Source of the DNA: an uncultured archaeon
Lineage (GTDB): Archaea; Nanobdellota; Nanobdellia; Pacearchaeales; GW2011-AR1
Assembly (NCBI GenBank): GCA_902385655.1
Contig: CABMGO010000002.1
Span: 1-45,584 of the forward strand
Length of the DNA stretch: 45,584 bases
Direction of reading: 5' to 3'
Below, in pieces: positions 1 to 6,955 of this stretch. Each line of letters starts with the position of its first letter. Position 1 is the first letter of the stretch. The position numbers were made by a program, and so were the translations under genes. The notes under the pieces are model-generated. The model was not told where the DNA came from, did not search any database, and was given only the letters and a program-made list of their open reading frames with translations.

Positions 1-215
1 AAACAAACGATGGCTTATTGAACTGTACTTTGATACTTGCTCCAGGAAGCTCTAGCTTAATTAATGGAAGAGTTTTAGTAAATTGGTCCTTGGGAGACGG
101 AGTTTACAAGGTTGGAAATTGGACAGCAGATTACAATAACATTGTAAATTTTGGTTATTATTATTCAACTGCTGGGACACATACAGCAACAGTGAGGTTT
201 GATTATTATGCTTAG
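1..215 (+). CDS. C-terminal end of a PKD-like surface protein (5' truncated)
   Basis: The frame is open from base 3 and ends in TAG at 213-215; the start lies outside the window. The visible ~71 residues contain WSLGDG and, near the end, YYSTAGTHTATV. These match the W-x-F/L-GDG and Y-x-x-x-G-x-(Y/H)-T-x-T-V pattern of a PKD/immunoglobulin-like beta-sandwich, with several N-x-S/T sequons. The protein is probably exported; PKD proteins of similar style occur at 40-42.9 kb. The fold is inferred from these short motifs only. Confidence 0.55.
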   Translation, partial: TNDGLLNCTLILAPGSSSLINGRVLVNWSLGDGVYKVGNWTADYNNIVNFGYYYSTAGTHTATVRFDYYA

Positions 216-225
216 ATTTAAAAAA

Positions 226-627
226 ATGAAGAAAGGATTTCATATAAATGTTGAGAATGAAACTTTGGCTAATAAAGATTTCAGAAAAGTTCTCTATACT
301 TCTACTCATAGCCAACTTGTTTTAATGAGTTTAAGACCGAAGGAAGAGATTGGTATGGAAGTTCATCCGGGCAATGATCAATTTTTTAGATTTGAAAAAG
401 GTAATGGAAAAGTTATCATTAATGGTAATGTTTACAAAGTCAGGGACGGCAGTGCGATTATTGTTCCAGCAGGAGCTCAGCATAATGTAATTAATGTGTC
501 TGACAAGAATGAGTTGAAACTTTATACTATTTATTCGCCAGCACATCATAGGGATAAAGTTGTTCATAAAACAAAAGAGCAGGCAGAAAAAGATGATGAA
601 GAGTTTGATGGGAAAACGAGTGAATGA
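226..627 (+). CDS. Cupin-domain protein
   Basis: Single-domain cupin of 133 residues. Visible features are HPGNDQFFRFEKGNG, a variant of cupin motif 1 (metal-ligand region), and VPAGAQHNVINVSD, cupin motif 2, joined by VIINGNVYKVRDG. Small stand-alone cupins of this size resemble the mannose-6-phosphate isomerase-like proteins and usually bind a divalent metal; the substrate is unknown. The tail (about residues 110-133) is highly charged. I chose ATG 226 (MKKGFH) because it begins at the conserved N-terminal strand; ATG 208 is in frame but overlaps the preceding gene. Confidence 0.85.
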   Translation: MKKGFHINVENETLANKDFRKVLYTSTHSQLVLMSLRPKEEIGMEVHPGNDQFFRFEKGNGKVIINGNVYKVRDGSAIIVPAGAQHNVINVSDKNELKLYTIYSPAHHRDKVVHKTKEQAEKDDEEFDGKTSE

Positions 628-681
628 GATCATAGTTAGGTTTATAATGCTTTTTTGGTTCTTTAATTTTAGGAGTTTACA

Positions 682-1530
682 GTGAGGGTAAGATATGAAT
701 TTGGTTCGAGACATACGGGACATATAGAAAACATAGCGAAGCAAAGGAAAAAATATCCTGATATCGTTGCTAATCTTATTCAAATTTCGGATATTATTTT
801 AGAAGTTTTAGATGCTAGGTTTCCACAGGAGACGAGGAATTTGGAAATTGAAGAGGAAATTTTGAATATGGGCAAGAAAATAATTTATGTATTAAATAAG
901 GCAGATATGGTCGAGGATTTGGCTAAGAAGAAAGAGCAGTTAAAAGAGATGAAGTTGTATCCATATGTTTTGGTTTCTTGTAGGTCTAGAGTCGGTTCTA
1001 ATGAGCTAAGAGAAAAGATTAAGATTGAGGCTAAACGAGTTGAGTTGCCACATGGAGAAATGAAGAGAGTTCAAGTAGGAATTATCGGTTATCCTAATAC
1101 TGGAAAGTCTTCTTTGATTAATTTTTTGACTGGAAGATCTGCTGCAAAAGTTGGTGCTGAAGCAGGGTTTACTAAAGGTTTGCAAAAAGTTAAGTTGACA
1201 CAAGATATTTTAGTTTTAGATACTCCAGGAGTTATTCCTCAAAAAGAATATTCTGCTTCTGATAAACTTGCTGCGAGTAAACATGCGAAAGTTAATGCAA
1301 GAGATTATTCTAAAGTTAGAAGTCCTGATTTTGTCGTCGCTAAATTAATGGAAGAGTATCCTGAGCAAATAGAAAAGTTTTATGGTGTTGATGTCCATGG
1401 AAATTCTGATGAATTAATTCAAATAATCGGGCATAGAAGAAATATGTTAAAGAAAGGTGGCGTGATTGATGAGGATAAAGCTGCGAGAGTAATTTTGAAA
1501 GATTGGCAAGAAGGTAAAATCAAGACGTGA
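682..1530 (+). CDS. Circularly permuted YlqF/YawG-type GTPase
   Basis: The GTPase motifs appear in permuted order: G4 (VLNKADM, about residue 72) and a G5-like VSC come first, followed by G1 (GYPNTGKSS, about residue 137) and G3 (DTPG, about residue 176). This order defines the YlqF/RbgA/YawG family, whose studied members act in ribosome assembly; archaeal members are related to MJ1464. The length, 282 residues, fits. The start is GTG 682, supported by a Shine-Dalgarno-like AGGAG at 671-675 with 6 nt spacing and a TATA-like box near 641. This gene therefore seems to have a short leader, unlike most neighbours. Confidence 0.88.
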   Translation: MRVRYEFGSRHTGHIENIAKQRKKYPDIVANLIQISDIILEVLDARFPQETRNLEIEEEILNMGKKIIYVLNKADMVEDLAKKKEQLKEMKLYPYVLVSCRSRVGSNELREKIKIEAKRVELPHGEMKRVQVGIIGYPNTGKSSLINFLTGRSAAKVGAEAGFTKGLQKVKLTQDILVLDTPGVIPQKEYSASDKLAASKHAKVNARDYSKVRSPDFVVAKLMEEYPEQIEKFYGVDVHGNSDELIQIIGHRRNMLKKGGVIDEDKAARVILKDWQEGKIKT

Positions 1531-1672
1531 TTTTACCATAAGACCTGCGGAATTTACTCTGGTCCTGCATGTTATTTTTTTATGCTTTCCATTTTCAAGT
1601 GTTCTTCTTGCAGAAGGAAAATTAAAACTTGACTATAAATATAATTATAAACAAGTTATTTCTTCGATAATT

Positions 1673-1894
1673 ATGAAAAAGCTATTGGCTATTCTGTTTG
1701 CAACCGCTTTTTGTTTGAGTGGTAATGCTGACGATAAAAATGTTGTTTCGAATAGGCTTGTATCTAGCAACTGCTCAACTAATATTGTGAATACGAATGT
1801 TAACTGGCGTGTTGAGGCAAGCAAGTATCCGATACATTATTGTCCTCAGATTTATATTAAAGAGAAAGGCGTTACTTACTCTTCTGATAGGTAG
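1673..1894 (+). CDS. Small putative secreted protein
   Basis: 73 residues. MKKLLAILFATAFCLSGNA looks like a signal peptide with a cleavage site near residue 19. The mature part has two cysteines (SSNCST and HYCPQ) that could form a disulfide. There is no recognisable domain. A TATA-like box TTATAAAC at 1646-1653 lies 27 nt before the ATG, the spacing seen for leaderless genes throughout the window, which supports a real gene. Function unknown. Confidence 0.6.
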   Translation: MKKLLAILFATAFCLSGNADDKNVVSNRLVSSNCSTNIVNTNVNWRVEASKYPIHYCPQIYIKEKGVTYSSDR

Positions 1895-1926
1895 AAATTT
1901 AATAAAAAGATAATTATGTTTGAGAC

Positions 1927-2067
1927 TTACATTAAAATTTTCCAAAGGTTTTTGCCTTCGGAGTCTCGTCTTTCCCATACTTCGTCAAGTTGTCTTGCGA
2001 TAATATGTGACACGGGCGTCTCGTATACGTCGCTCTCGTATTCGTTTCCATGATATAATTGGTCCAT
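1927..2067 (-). pseudogene. Possible small gene or 3' remnant of a frameshifted gene
   Basis: A minus-strand frame from ATG 2067 to TAA 1927 encodes 46 residues with natural-looking composition, ending in an amphipathic helix (ARQLDEVWERRDSEGKNLW). The same frame stays open upstream to about 2145 without a start codon. There a second frame (TNFEKEDEQNAF) could join it if one T were added to a T4 run near 2127-2130. A TATA-like box lies further upstream at 2169-2176. I read this as a decayed or mis-sequenced short gene; other frames here are also partly open, so support is weak. Confidence 0.35.
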
Positions 2068-2285
2068 ATTACTTCCCTCACAAAATGCATTTCCAATTTT
2101 TACTTTTCGAGTATCTATTGAAAAGCGTTTTGTTCGTCCTCCTTTTCAAAGTTAGTAATTCTATTTTCTTTATATATTCATAATAGGGTTTGAAATATAT
2201 TTTTGCAAATAATTCTGTTTAAATAGCGTTTAACTAAAAAATGATTGCAGGTAATTCTTAAGTGACAAATTTTTTTTAGATTAGC

Positions 2286-2303
2286 CTCCAATTCTAATTG
2301 GAG
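2286..2303. promoter_or_regulatory. Palindrome upstream of the HTH regulator (possible operator)
   Basis: A perfect inverted repeat, CTCCAATT-ct-AATTGGAG, with 8-bp arms and a 2-bp centre. It ends 12 bp before the TATA-like box of the membrane HTH gene. The 2-nt centre is too tight for a hairpin loop, so a dimeric DNA-binding site is more likely. Autoregulation by the adjacent gene is an inference. Confidence 0.45.
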
Positions 2304-2314
2304 TCATCGAGGAG

Positions 2315-2322
2315 TTTATAAA
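2315..2322 (+). promoter_or_regulatory. TATA-like box of the HTH/SIMPL operon
   Basis: TTTATAAA starts 29 nt before ATG 2344. This predicts transcription starting at or next to the start codon. Confidence 0.6.
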
Positions 2323-2343
2323 TAAGTTTTATGTGGGTAAAGT

Positions 2344-2967
2344 ATGAGTACTGAAATTAATATTGACTTGAATGATCCGCGTTCTGTGGAGATTGCGGAG
2401 ATACTAGGAAATAAAACTTGTAAAAATATTTTGAATTTAATTGCAAATAAAGAAATGACCGAGTCTGATATTGCTCAAGAGTTAAAGATACCGTTGAATA
2501 CTGTTGATTATAATGTGAAGAAACTTGTTAAGGCAGGTTTGATAGAATCTAGTTCTCATTTTTGGAGTGTGCGTGGAAAGAAAATGCCTTCGTATAAAGT
2601 TTCTGAAAAAAAGATAGTTATTTCTCCGAGGAGTTTAATGAATAAAGTTTTCATACTTCCTGTTGTTACAAGCTTGGCTTTAGTAGTTGATGGTTTTAGA
2701 AGATTTTTCTTGACAAATAATGTCCCTCAACTCGCAACTAAGGCTGCAACAGTTTCTTCGGAAAGTAGTTTAGCATTTGTTGCTGCTCCCGTTAGCGATG
2801 TCGTAACCAGTTGTGGTGCTACTACAAATGTTTGCGGTGCTGTTGTTCAAAATTCTCCTTCTTTCTTTTCTAATTTGGCTGGATGGGAATGGTTACTAAT
2901 TTGTTTATGGGTTGGTGCACTTGGTTATTTAGCTTTCAATTTGATTAGTGAAAGGAGGCCAAAATAA
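2344..2967 (+). CDS. Membrane-anchored winged-helix (ArsR-like) regulator
   Basis: 207 residues. Residues about 15-75 form a winged-helix HTH of the ArsR type (NKTCKNILNLIANKEMTESD, then LKIPLNTVDYNVKKLVKAGL, then a wing with KKMPSYKVSEKK). Residues about 98-118 are moderately hydrophobic. A Ser/Thr/Val/Ala-rich linker follows, and then a clear membrane helix at the C-terminus (WLLICLWVGALGYLAFNLI). The HTH is therefore probably cytoplasmic and tethered, possibly responding to an envelope signal. The stop codon is directly followed by the ATG of the SIMPL gene, so the two are one operon. The ligand or signal is unknown. Confidence 0.8.
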   Translation: MSTEINIDLNDPRSVEIAEILGNKTCKNILNLIANKEMTESDIAQELKIPLNTVDYNVKKLVKAGLIESSSHFWSVRGKKMPSYKVSEKKIVISPRSLMNKVFILPVVTSLALVVDGFRRFFLTNNVPQLATKAATVSSESSLAFVAAPVSDVVTSCGATTNVCGAVVQNSPSFFSNLAGWEWLLICLWVGALGYLAFNLISERRPK

Positions 2968-3720
2968 ATGGAAAAATCTGTTAAGATAACTGGAATTATT
3001 GCGGTTACGATTATTGTTTTGGCTTTGATTGGTTATTTCGGAATAAATGGTTTGATCAATATGAATGCTAAAACTGTTGATGCGCAAGGATATTCTTCTA
3101 TAAAAGTTACTCCTGATCTTGTTAATGTTTATTTTACTATAGAGACTAAGGGTAAAACTGCTGTTGAAGCAAAAAATAACAATAGTGTTATTGTTGATGA
3201 TATGATCACTGCTCTGATGAAGTTAGGTATTGCTAGAGAAGATATCAAGACTCAAGGAGTTCAAATTTATGAAGATCAAGTTTGGGAAAATGGACAGTAT
3301 GTTAGTAAGGGCTATAAGGCTTCTCATCAAATTAACATTTTATTAAATACCAGCGAAGCTGGTTTGATATCTGATGTTATTGATGCTGGAGTTAATGCTG
3401 GAGCTATGTTGAACTATATTAATTTTGAACTTTCTACTCAGAAACAAAATGAGTATAAGGCTCAAGCATTAAAAGAAGCTGGTGCTGATGCTAGAATAAA
3501 AGCACAGGCTATTGCCGAGGGGTTAGGTATGAAAGTTGGAAGTCTGGTTTCTGTATCTACTTCTAATTTCTATTATCAACCTTGGAATATTTATTCTGCA
3601 AGGGGCGGAGTAGAGATGATGGCTACAGATGTTGCTGATGCAAAGGTTGCTACAACAAATATTGTTCCCGGAACTCAAGAAGTAACTGCTAACATTAATG
3701 TAGTTTACAAACTGCGTTAA
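2968..3720 (+). CDS. SIMPL-domain (DUF541) membrane-anchored protein
   Basis: 250 residues: an N-terminal membrane helix (IIAVTIIVLALIGYFGI, residues ~9-26) followed by a SIMPL/DUF541 domain. The domain is recognisable by GYSSIKVTPDLVNVYFTIET, the helix with AVEAKNNNSVIVDDMITAL, the GIAREDIKTQGVQIYE segment, and the final VPGTQEVTANINVVYKL strand. Family members are exported proteins, some linked to oxidative stress; a precise biochemical role is not established. It starts immediately after the stop of the membrane HTH gene, suggesting that the regulator senses or controls this surface protein. Confidence 0.85.
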   Translation: MEKSVKITGIIAVTIIVLALIGYFGINGLINMNAKTVDAQGYSSIKVTPDLVNVYFTIETKGKTAVEAKNNNSVIVDDMITALMKLGIAREDIKTQGVQIYEDQVWENGQYVSKGYKASHQINILLNTSEAGLISDVIDAGVNAGAMLNYINFELSTQKQNEYKAQALKEAGADARIKAQAIAEGLGMKVGSLVSVSTSNFYYQPWNIYSARGGVEMMATDVADAKVATTNIVPGTQEVTANINVVYKLR

Positions 3721-3731
3721 TTATTTTTATT

Positions 3732-3755
3732 TGCCCTTTTTGGGCACTTTTTTTA
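3732..3755 (+). terminator. Hairpin and poly-T terminator
   Basis: TGCCC (3732-3736), a T5 loop and GGGCA (3742-3746) form a 5-bp stem followed by a T-tract. It lies just after the SIMPL gene and before the convergent DUF424 gene. Confidence 0.6.
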
Positions 3756-3761
3756 TTTTAT

Positions 3762-4067
3762 TTAATTTAAAATCATTGCAATAGGAATCCCTGCAATTTC
3801 GATTATTTCGTCTTGAGAAATTAGCTTAGATTTTATTGCATAAGAAACCGATTCTTTGCCGATTATATTAAACGAAGCGTCTTCTCTTTTGAAATCTTTT
3901 ATTGCTTCAATTATTTCTTCTTCTGTTTTTACTTCTCCCTTAAAGAAATTTCCTGTAAGATCTACCTGTCTTTTTCCGTCAGAGTCTTCGAATTTCTTTC
4001 CAAGTAAGTCTTCGTCGCAGATTGCCACAACGTATCTTGTTGCTTTGTGTATTTTGATAAATGCCAT
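3762..4067 (-). CDS. DUF424 family protein
   Basis: 101 residues matching the archaeal DUF424 family: VVAICDEDLLGKKFEDS near the start, DLTGNFFKGE in the middle, SFNIIGKESVSYAIKSKLIS and the final IEIAGIPIAMIL. The family is small, widespread in archaea and of unknown biochemical role. The start at 4067 is 29 nt from the far edge of a TATA-like box (4089-4096) that the divergent methyltransferase gene also appears to use. Confidence 0.85.
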   Translation of the reverse strand: MAFIKIHKATRYVVAICDEDLLGKKFEDSDGKRQVDLTGNFFKGEVKTEEEIIEAIKDFKREDASFNIIGKESVSYAIKSKLISQDEIIEIAGIPIAMILN

Positions 4068-4088
4068 TTATTCTAAAGAAAGAGACTG

Positions 4089-4096
4089 TTTTTAAA
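4089..4096. promoter_or_regulatory. TATA-like box apparently shared by two divergent genes
   Basis: TTTTTAAA read on the plus strand starts 29 nt before ATG 4118. The same bases read on the minus strand start 29 nt before ATG 4067. No other TATA-like sequence lies in the 50-bp spacer, so one box seems to serve both directions. Confidence 0.6.
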
Positions 4097-4117
4097 GTTG
4101 GTTGTACCTAATATTTC

Positions 4118-4756
4118 ATGGTAAAACCTACTTCAGAGAAGAAAGTTTCTCAAGAGGCAGTCTGGGATGCGATTGCTTCAAAGTGGAAAGAATTTCGAAG
4201 CGAACCTTACAAGCCTGCGAAGGATTTTCTGAAGCAGTATGCTCAAGAGAGATATAAGATTCTAGACTTGGGATGTGGTAGTGGTAGAAACTTTTTGGAT
4301 ATAAAAGGAGTGCGATTTTGTGGTGTTGACTTCTCCGAAAGGATGATTAAGTTAGCTAGAGAAACTGCTAAGGAGCGAGGAATATATGCAGAGCTTAGAA
4401 AAATAGATGACGGAAAGATTCCATTTGAAGATAACTCTTTTGATTTGGCTATTTGTGTTGCAGTTTTGCACTGTGTTGACTCTGAAGAGGGTAGAAAGGC
4501 TATGTTAAAAGAACTTTTTAAGAAAATGAAGAAAGGTGCTAAATGTTTTATTTCTGTGTGGAGTAAAAATCATGCTCGTGTAAAAGGTAAACATGGAGCT
4601 CTTTTTATTCCTTGGACTATTGATAACAAAAAATATGAACGGTATTATTATATTTATTCACATAAAGAATTTGAAAATAAACTTTCTGAAGCAGGATTTC
4701 ACGTTGTTAAAATTTGGGAAGATGAAAATATTAATGTGATTGTAGAGAAAAATTAA
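4118..4756 (+). CDS. Trm9/ALKBH8-like SAM-dependent methyltransferase
   Basis: 212 residues with a class I methyltransferase core: motif I DLGCGSGRNF (about residue 50), motif II VDFSE, and DNSFDLAICVAVLHCV. The N-terminal VWDAIASKWKEFRSEPYKP closely resembles the start of eukaryotic Trm9/ALKBH8 and archaeal relatives. Trm9 methylates 5-carboxymethyluridine at tRNA position 34 and works with the activator Trm112. An elp3 gene in this window would supply the cm5U substrate. No Trm112 candidate is visible here. The end overlaps the convergent esterase gene by 4 bp. Family level is confident; tRNA specificity is inferred. Confidence 0.75.
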   Translation: MVKPTSEKKVSQEAVWDAIASKWKEFRSEPYKPAKDFLKQYAQERYKILDLGCGSGRNFLDIKGVRFCGVDFSERMIKLARETAKERGIYAELRKIDDGKIPFEDNSFDLAICVAVLHCVDSEEGRKAMLKELFKKMKKGAKCFISVWSKNHARVKGKHGALFIPWTIDNKKYERYYYIYSHKEFENKLSEAGFHVVKIWEDENINVIVEKN

Positions 4757-6237
4757 CTCTTTAGATACTTGTTAAAAAATTCTACATACTGGTCGATATA
4801 TGGATCATTAAATTGTGTTCCGCCATGGCCTGCCCCAGAAACTTGAGTAAAATAAGAAACAACACCCGAATTCTGCAATTTGGAATATAATTTCTTACTT
4901 TGATTTATTGGAACATGATCATCAATATTTCCGTGAATTATGAAGAATGGGGAGTCATTACCGCTAACATAATTTATCGGACTAGCTTCAACAGCTCGAT
5001 TACCGCAACCACCATTAACAACACAGTTCAGATATGGATCATTTCCCTTACCCAAAACACGATTCGGAAACTGAGATAACAAATCAGCACTAAAGGTAGA
5101 AAAATCAGTTATTCCGTACTGATCAATCACTGCCTGTACGCTACTAGAATAATTTAGATTGTCTCCCACATCAAAGGTTCGATTATCGCCAGTAACTCCT
5201 AAGAGAGCAGCAAGATAGCCTCCAGCACTTCTACCAATAACGCCAACATGATTATTATCTAATCCATATTTATCTGCGTTTGCTCTAAGCCACCTGACTG
5301 CAGATTTAACATCATAATTTGCAGCCGGATATTTTGCTTCACTAGCCAATCTATAATTCAAGGTGGCGACTGCATATCCCTGTCCAGAAAACTTAATAGC
5401 ATAATAAACCGAATCATTTTCCGTTTTATCTCCGCCTTCAAATCCTCCACCGTGTATATCTATGATTAATGGAACTATTTGGTTGCTAGCAAGATTTGCT
5501 GGGAAATACAAATCTAACCTCTGATAATTGCTACCAGAACCATAGTTCAGGTTATAGATTGCTTGTGCTGTCCTGTATACACTATAATCTTTTTGCGATA
5601 TATTTTGTTGCACATATTCTACACAATATTTTGTTCCATTAATTTCGGTTAAATTTCCTTCTGAACAAACATATGCTATTGACGGAGAAATTTCACAATT
5701 CCCAGTTAATGAATTATAATTTCCTTGTGGACAAACTTGAGTTATGGGTGCATTAACTTCACAAACGTTTGTTGAATTATTTAAAGTACCATTTTGGCAG
5801 ATGTAAGTTACATTCTTTGCTTGACAAGTATTTGTTGAAAGATTATATTCAAAACCGTTTATGCAACTAACATTTGCATAGGATTTATTTATACAATCTC
5901 TCGGGCACAATAATGAGTGTGCTCTTTCTAAATTGTCACATATCCCGTCTCCACATAATTGGCTTTTTGTAGCATTTATGTTTAGATTACATTTTGCTGT
6001 GCAAAATGGCAGATTATCATTGTTTTCTTTCATACACAGGTTCATGCAGATCTTTACACTTTCTTCTGTATTAGTTTCTTGAGAGATATAGAAGTTTTTG
6101 TAAATAAAAACTACTCCCAGAATTATAATTATGATAACTGGAATTATCCAAATGATTTTTTTCCAAGGATTGCTTTTTGGAGTAGATTCTATATTTTGAG
6201 AATTACTTGGAATATATAATTGGCCTCTTTTATTCAT
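4753..6237 (-). CDS. Membrane-anchored alpha/beta-hydrolase (esterase/lipase) with Cys-rich stalk
   Basis: 494 residues. There is a short cytoplasmic N-terminus and a membrane helix (IIWIIPVIIIIILGVVFIY, ~28-47). A cysteine-rich stalk follows (~60-205) with CGDGICDNLE...CPRDC and about four short repeats of the type C-x-x-G-x-(L/Y)-N-...-C. The rest is an alpha/beta-hydrolase with oxyanion motif DIHGGGF, nucleophile elbow GRSAGG (Ser ~337), acid HGNIDDHVP and histidine GAGHGG, in the style of the carbohydrate-esterase/lipase BD-FAE group. The catalytic domain should face outside. The N-x-S/T content is high. A TATA-like box sits 28-29 nt upstream of ATG 6237. Confidence 0.85.
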   Translation of the reverse strand: MNKRGQLYIPSNSQNIESTPKSNPWKKIIWIIPVIIIIILGVVFIYKNFYISQETNTEESVKICMNLCMKENNDNLPFCTAKCNLNINATKSQLCGDGICDNLERAHSLLCPRDCINKSYANVSCINGFEYNLSTNTCQAKNVTYICQNGTLNNSTNVCEVNAPITQVCPQGNYNSLTGNCEISPSIAYVCSEGNLTEINGTKYCVEYVQQNISQKDYSVYRTAQAIYNLNYGSGSNYQRLDLYFPANLASNQIVPLIIDIHGGGFEGGDKTENDSVYYAIKFSGQGYAVATLNYRLASEAKYPAANYDVKSAVRWLRANADKYGLDNNHVGVIGRSAGGYLAALLGVTGDNRTFDVGDNLNYSSSVQAVIDQYGITDFSTFSADLLSQFPNRVLGKGNDPYLNCVVNGGCGNRAVEASPINYVSGNDSPFFIIHGNIDDHVPINQSKKLYSKLQNSGVVSYFTQVSGAGHGGTQFNDPYIDQYVEFFNKYLKS

Positions 6238-6267
6238 GTTTATTGAAGAAGAAATGTATTTATAACT

Positions 6268-6768
6268 TTAATCTTTTTTTACTTTCTTAAATTGAATAAA
6301 ATTCATCAAACTTTCTTTTTTGAAATTTAGACATTCTTTTGTTTTAGCGTCTATTTTTATTTTTAATATGTCAACTGTAGCAGTTAGGCAGTTTAAATCC
6401 CAGGCTCCGTCTTTAAGAATTGCAATTGTTTTTGTTATATTTGTTTTATCTTTTTTTTCTTTTTGAATTTTTTTTACTTCTTCAGGAATGTCTTCTATGT
6501 CTAAATTTATTTCAGAAAGCTCTAACTTTTTTGGTTTTGGATTTATTTCTTGTAAAGAGACTTTAACTTCTTCAAAGGGATATTCAGCTATTGCTACTCT
6601 GTTATTTTTTTCTACCAAAAAGTCAAATTGCATTTTGTCTCCTTCTTTTTCTTCTGTAGAAAACATTGCAAAAATTGCATAGAGGTAAGCTTCTGGATTT
6701 GCCTTTATGAACTTCTCATAGCATGATTTCTGTTTCAATCTATCAAAGAGTTGTTGTGACTTTGCCAT
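6268..6768 (-). CDS. Hypothetical protein
   Basis: 166 residues, no family recognised. It is mostly charged, with a Lys/Glu-rich middle (KKIQKEKKDKTNITKT) and the end TKECLNFKKESLMNFIQFKK. The start codon lies directly against a palindromic element (GCAAAATGG) that recurs upstream of two other genes; see 6766-6815. A weak AT-rich promoter could lie inside that element. Confidence 0.65.
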   Translation of the reverse strand: MAKSQQLFDRLKQKSCYEKFIKANPEAYLYAIFAMFSTEEKEGDKMQFDFLVEKNNRVAIAEYPFEEVKVSLQEINPKPKKLELSEINLDIEDIPEEVKKIQKEKKDKTNITKTIAILKDGAWDLNCLTATVDILKIKIDAKTKECLNFKKESLMNFIQFKKVKKD

Positions 6769-6815
6769 TTTGCGATATTTTATTATTTTTATTTTTTAAT
6801 TGAAAAATCGCAAGG
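6766..6815 (-). repeat. Palindromic element, copy C
   Basis: On the minus strand TTGCGAT (6813-6807) can pair with ATCGCAA (6776-6770) across 30 nt, extended by TTTT/AAAA. The 50-nt block matches 36617-36666 at both ends with identical spacing: 19 of 21 bases at the 5' side and 15 of 16 at the 3' side. The stem difference is compensated (G-C here, A-T there). It ends in the start codon of the 6768 gene. Confidence 0.6.
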
Positions 6816-6850
6816 CAAAAAATGCGAAGCATTGACTGCCGCTATCGGGT

Positions 6851-6894
6851 TTTTTCGGTCGAGCAAACAGCTCGAAATTATTCGAAAAACGACC
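6851..6894. repeat. Nested inverted repeat between thrS and the 6768 gene
   Basis: TTTTTCG (6851-6857) pairs with CGAAAAA (6883-6889), enclosing CGAGC-aaaca-GCTCG (6860-6874). GGTCG (6857-6861) can alternatively pair with CGACC (6890-6894). This is downstream of thrS and could be a transcript-end structure or a small structured RNA. Confidence 0.45.
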
Positions 6895-6955
6895 TATATT
6901 AATGCGATTAATACTAAAAATTCAAGAAATGAGGAGTTTTTAAAAATTTGTGTGC

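Larger units (their letters stand above)
1895..2343. other. Long intergenic region (449 bp)
   Basis: This is the longest gene-free stretch. It holds a possible minus-strand coding remnant (1927-2067, extending to about 2180), a minus-strand TATA-like box (TATATAAA, 2169-2176), a purine-rich GGAGG-like stretch on the minus strand near 2137-2142, and the promoter region of the regulator gene at 2344. Around 1960-2050 the sequence is richer in CG dinucleotides than its surroundings and contains three TCTCGT hexamers. Confidence 0.6.

Noticed and set aside
331-783. 150-residue antisense ORF across the cupin and GTPase genes
   Set aside because: Antisense to two recognised genes; composition is that of a reverse-strand shadow (Phe, Ile, Asn, Ser rich).
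2131-2150. GGAGG-containing minus-strand start with a basic 23-residue ORF from TTG 2149
   Set aside because: Very short, extreme basic composition and no support beyond the TATA-like box; the longer frame nearby is a better coding candidate.
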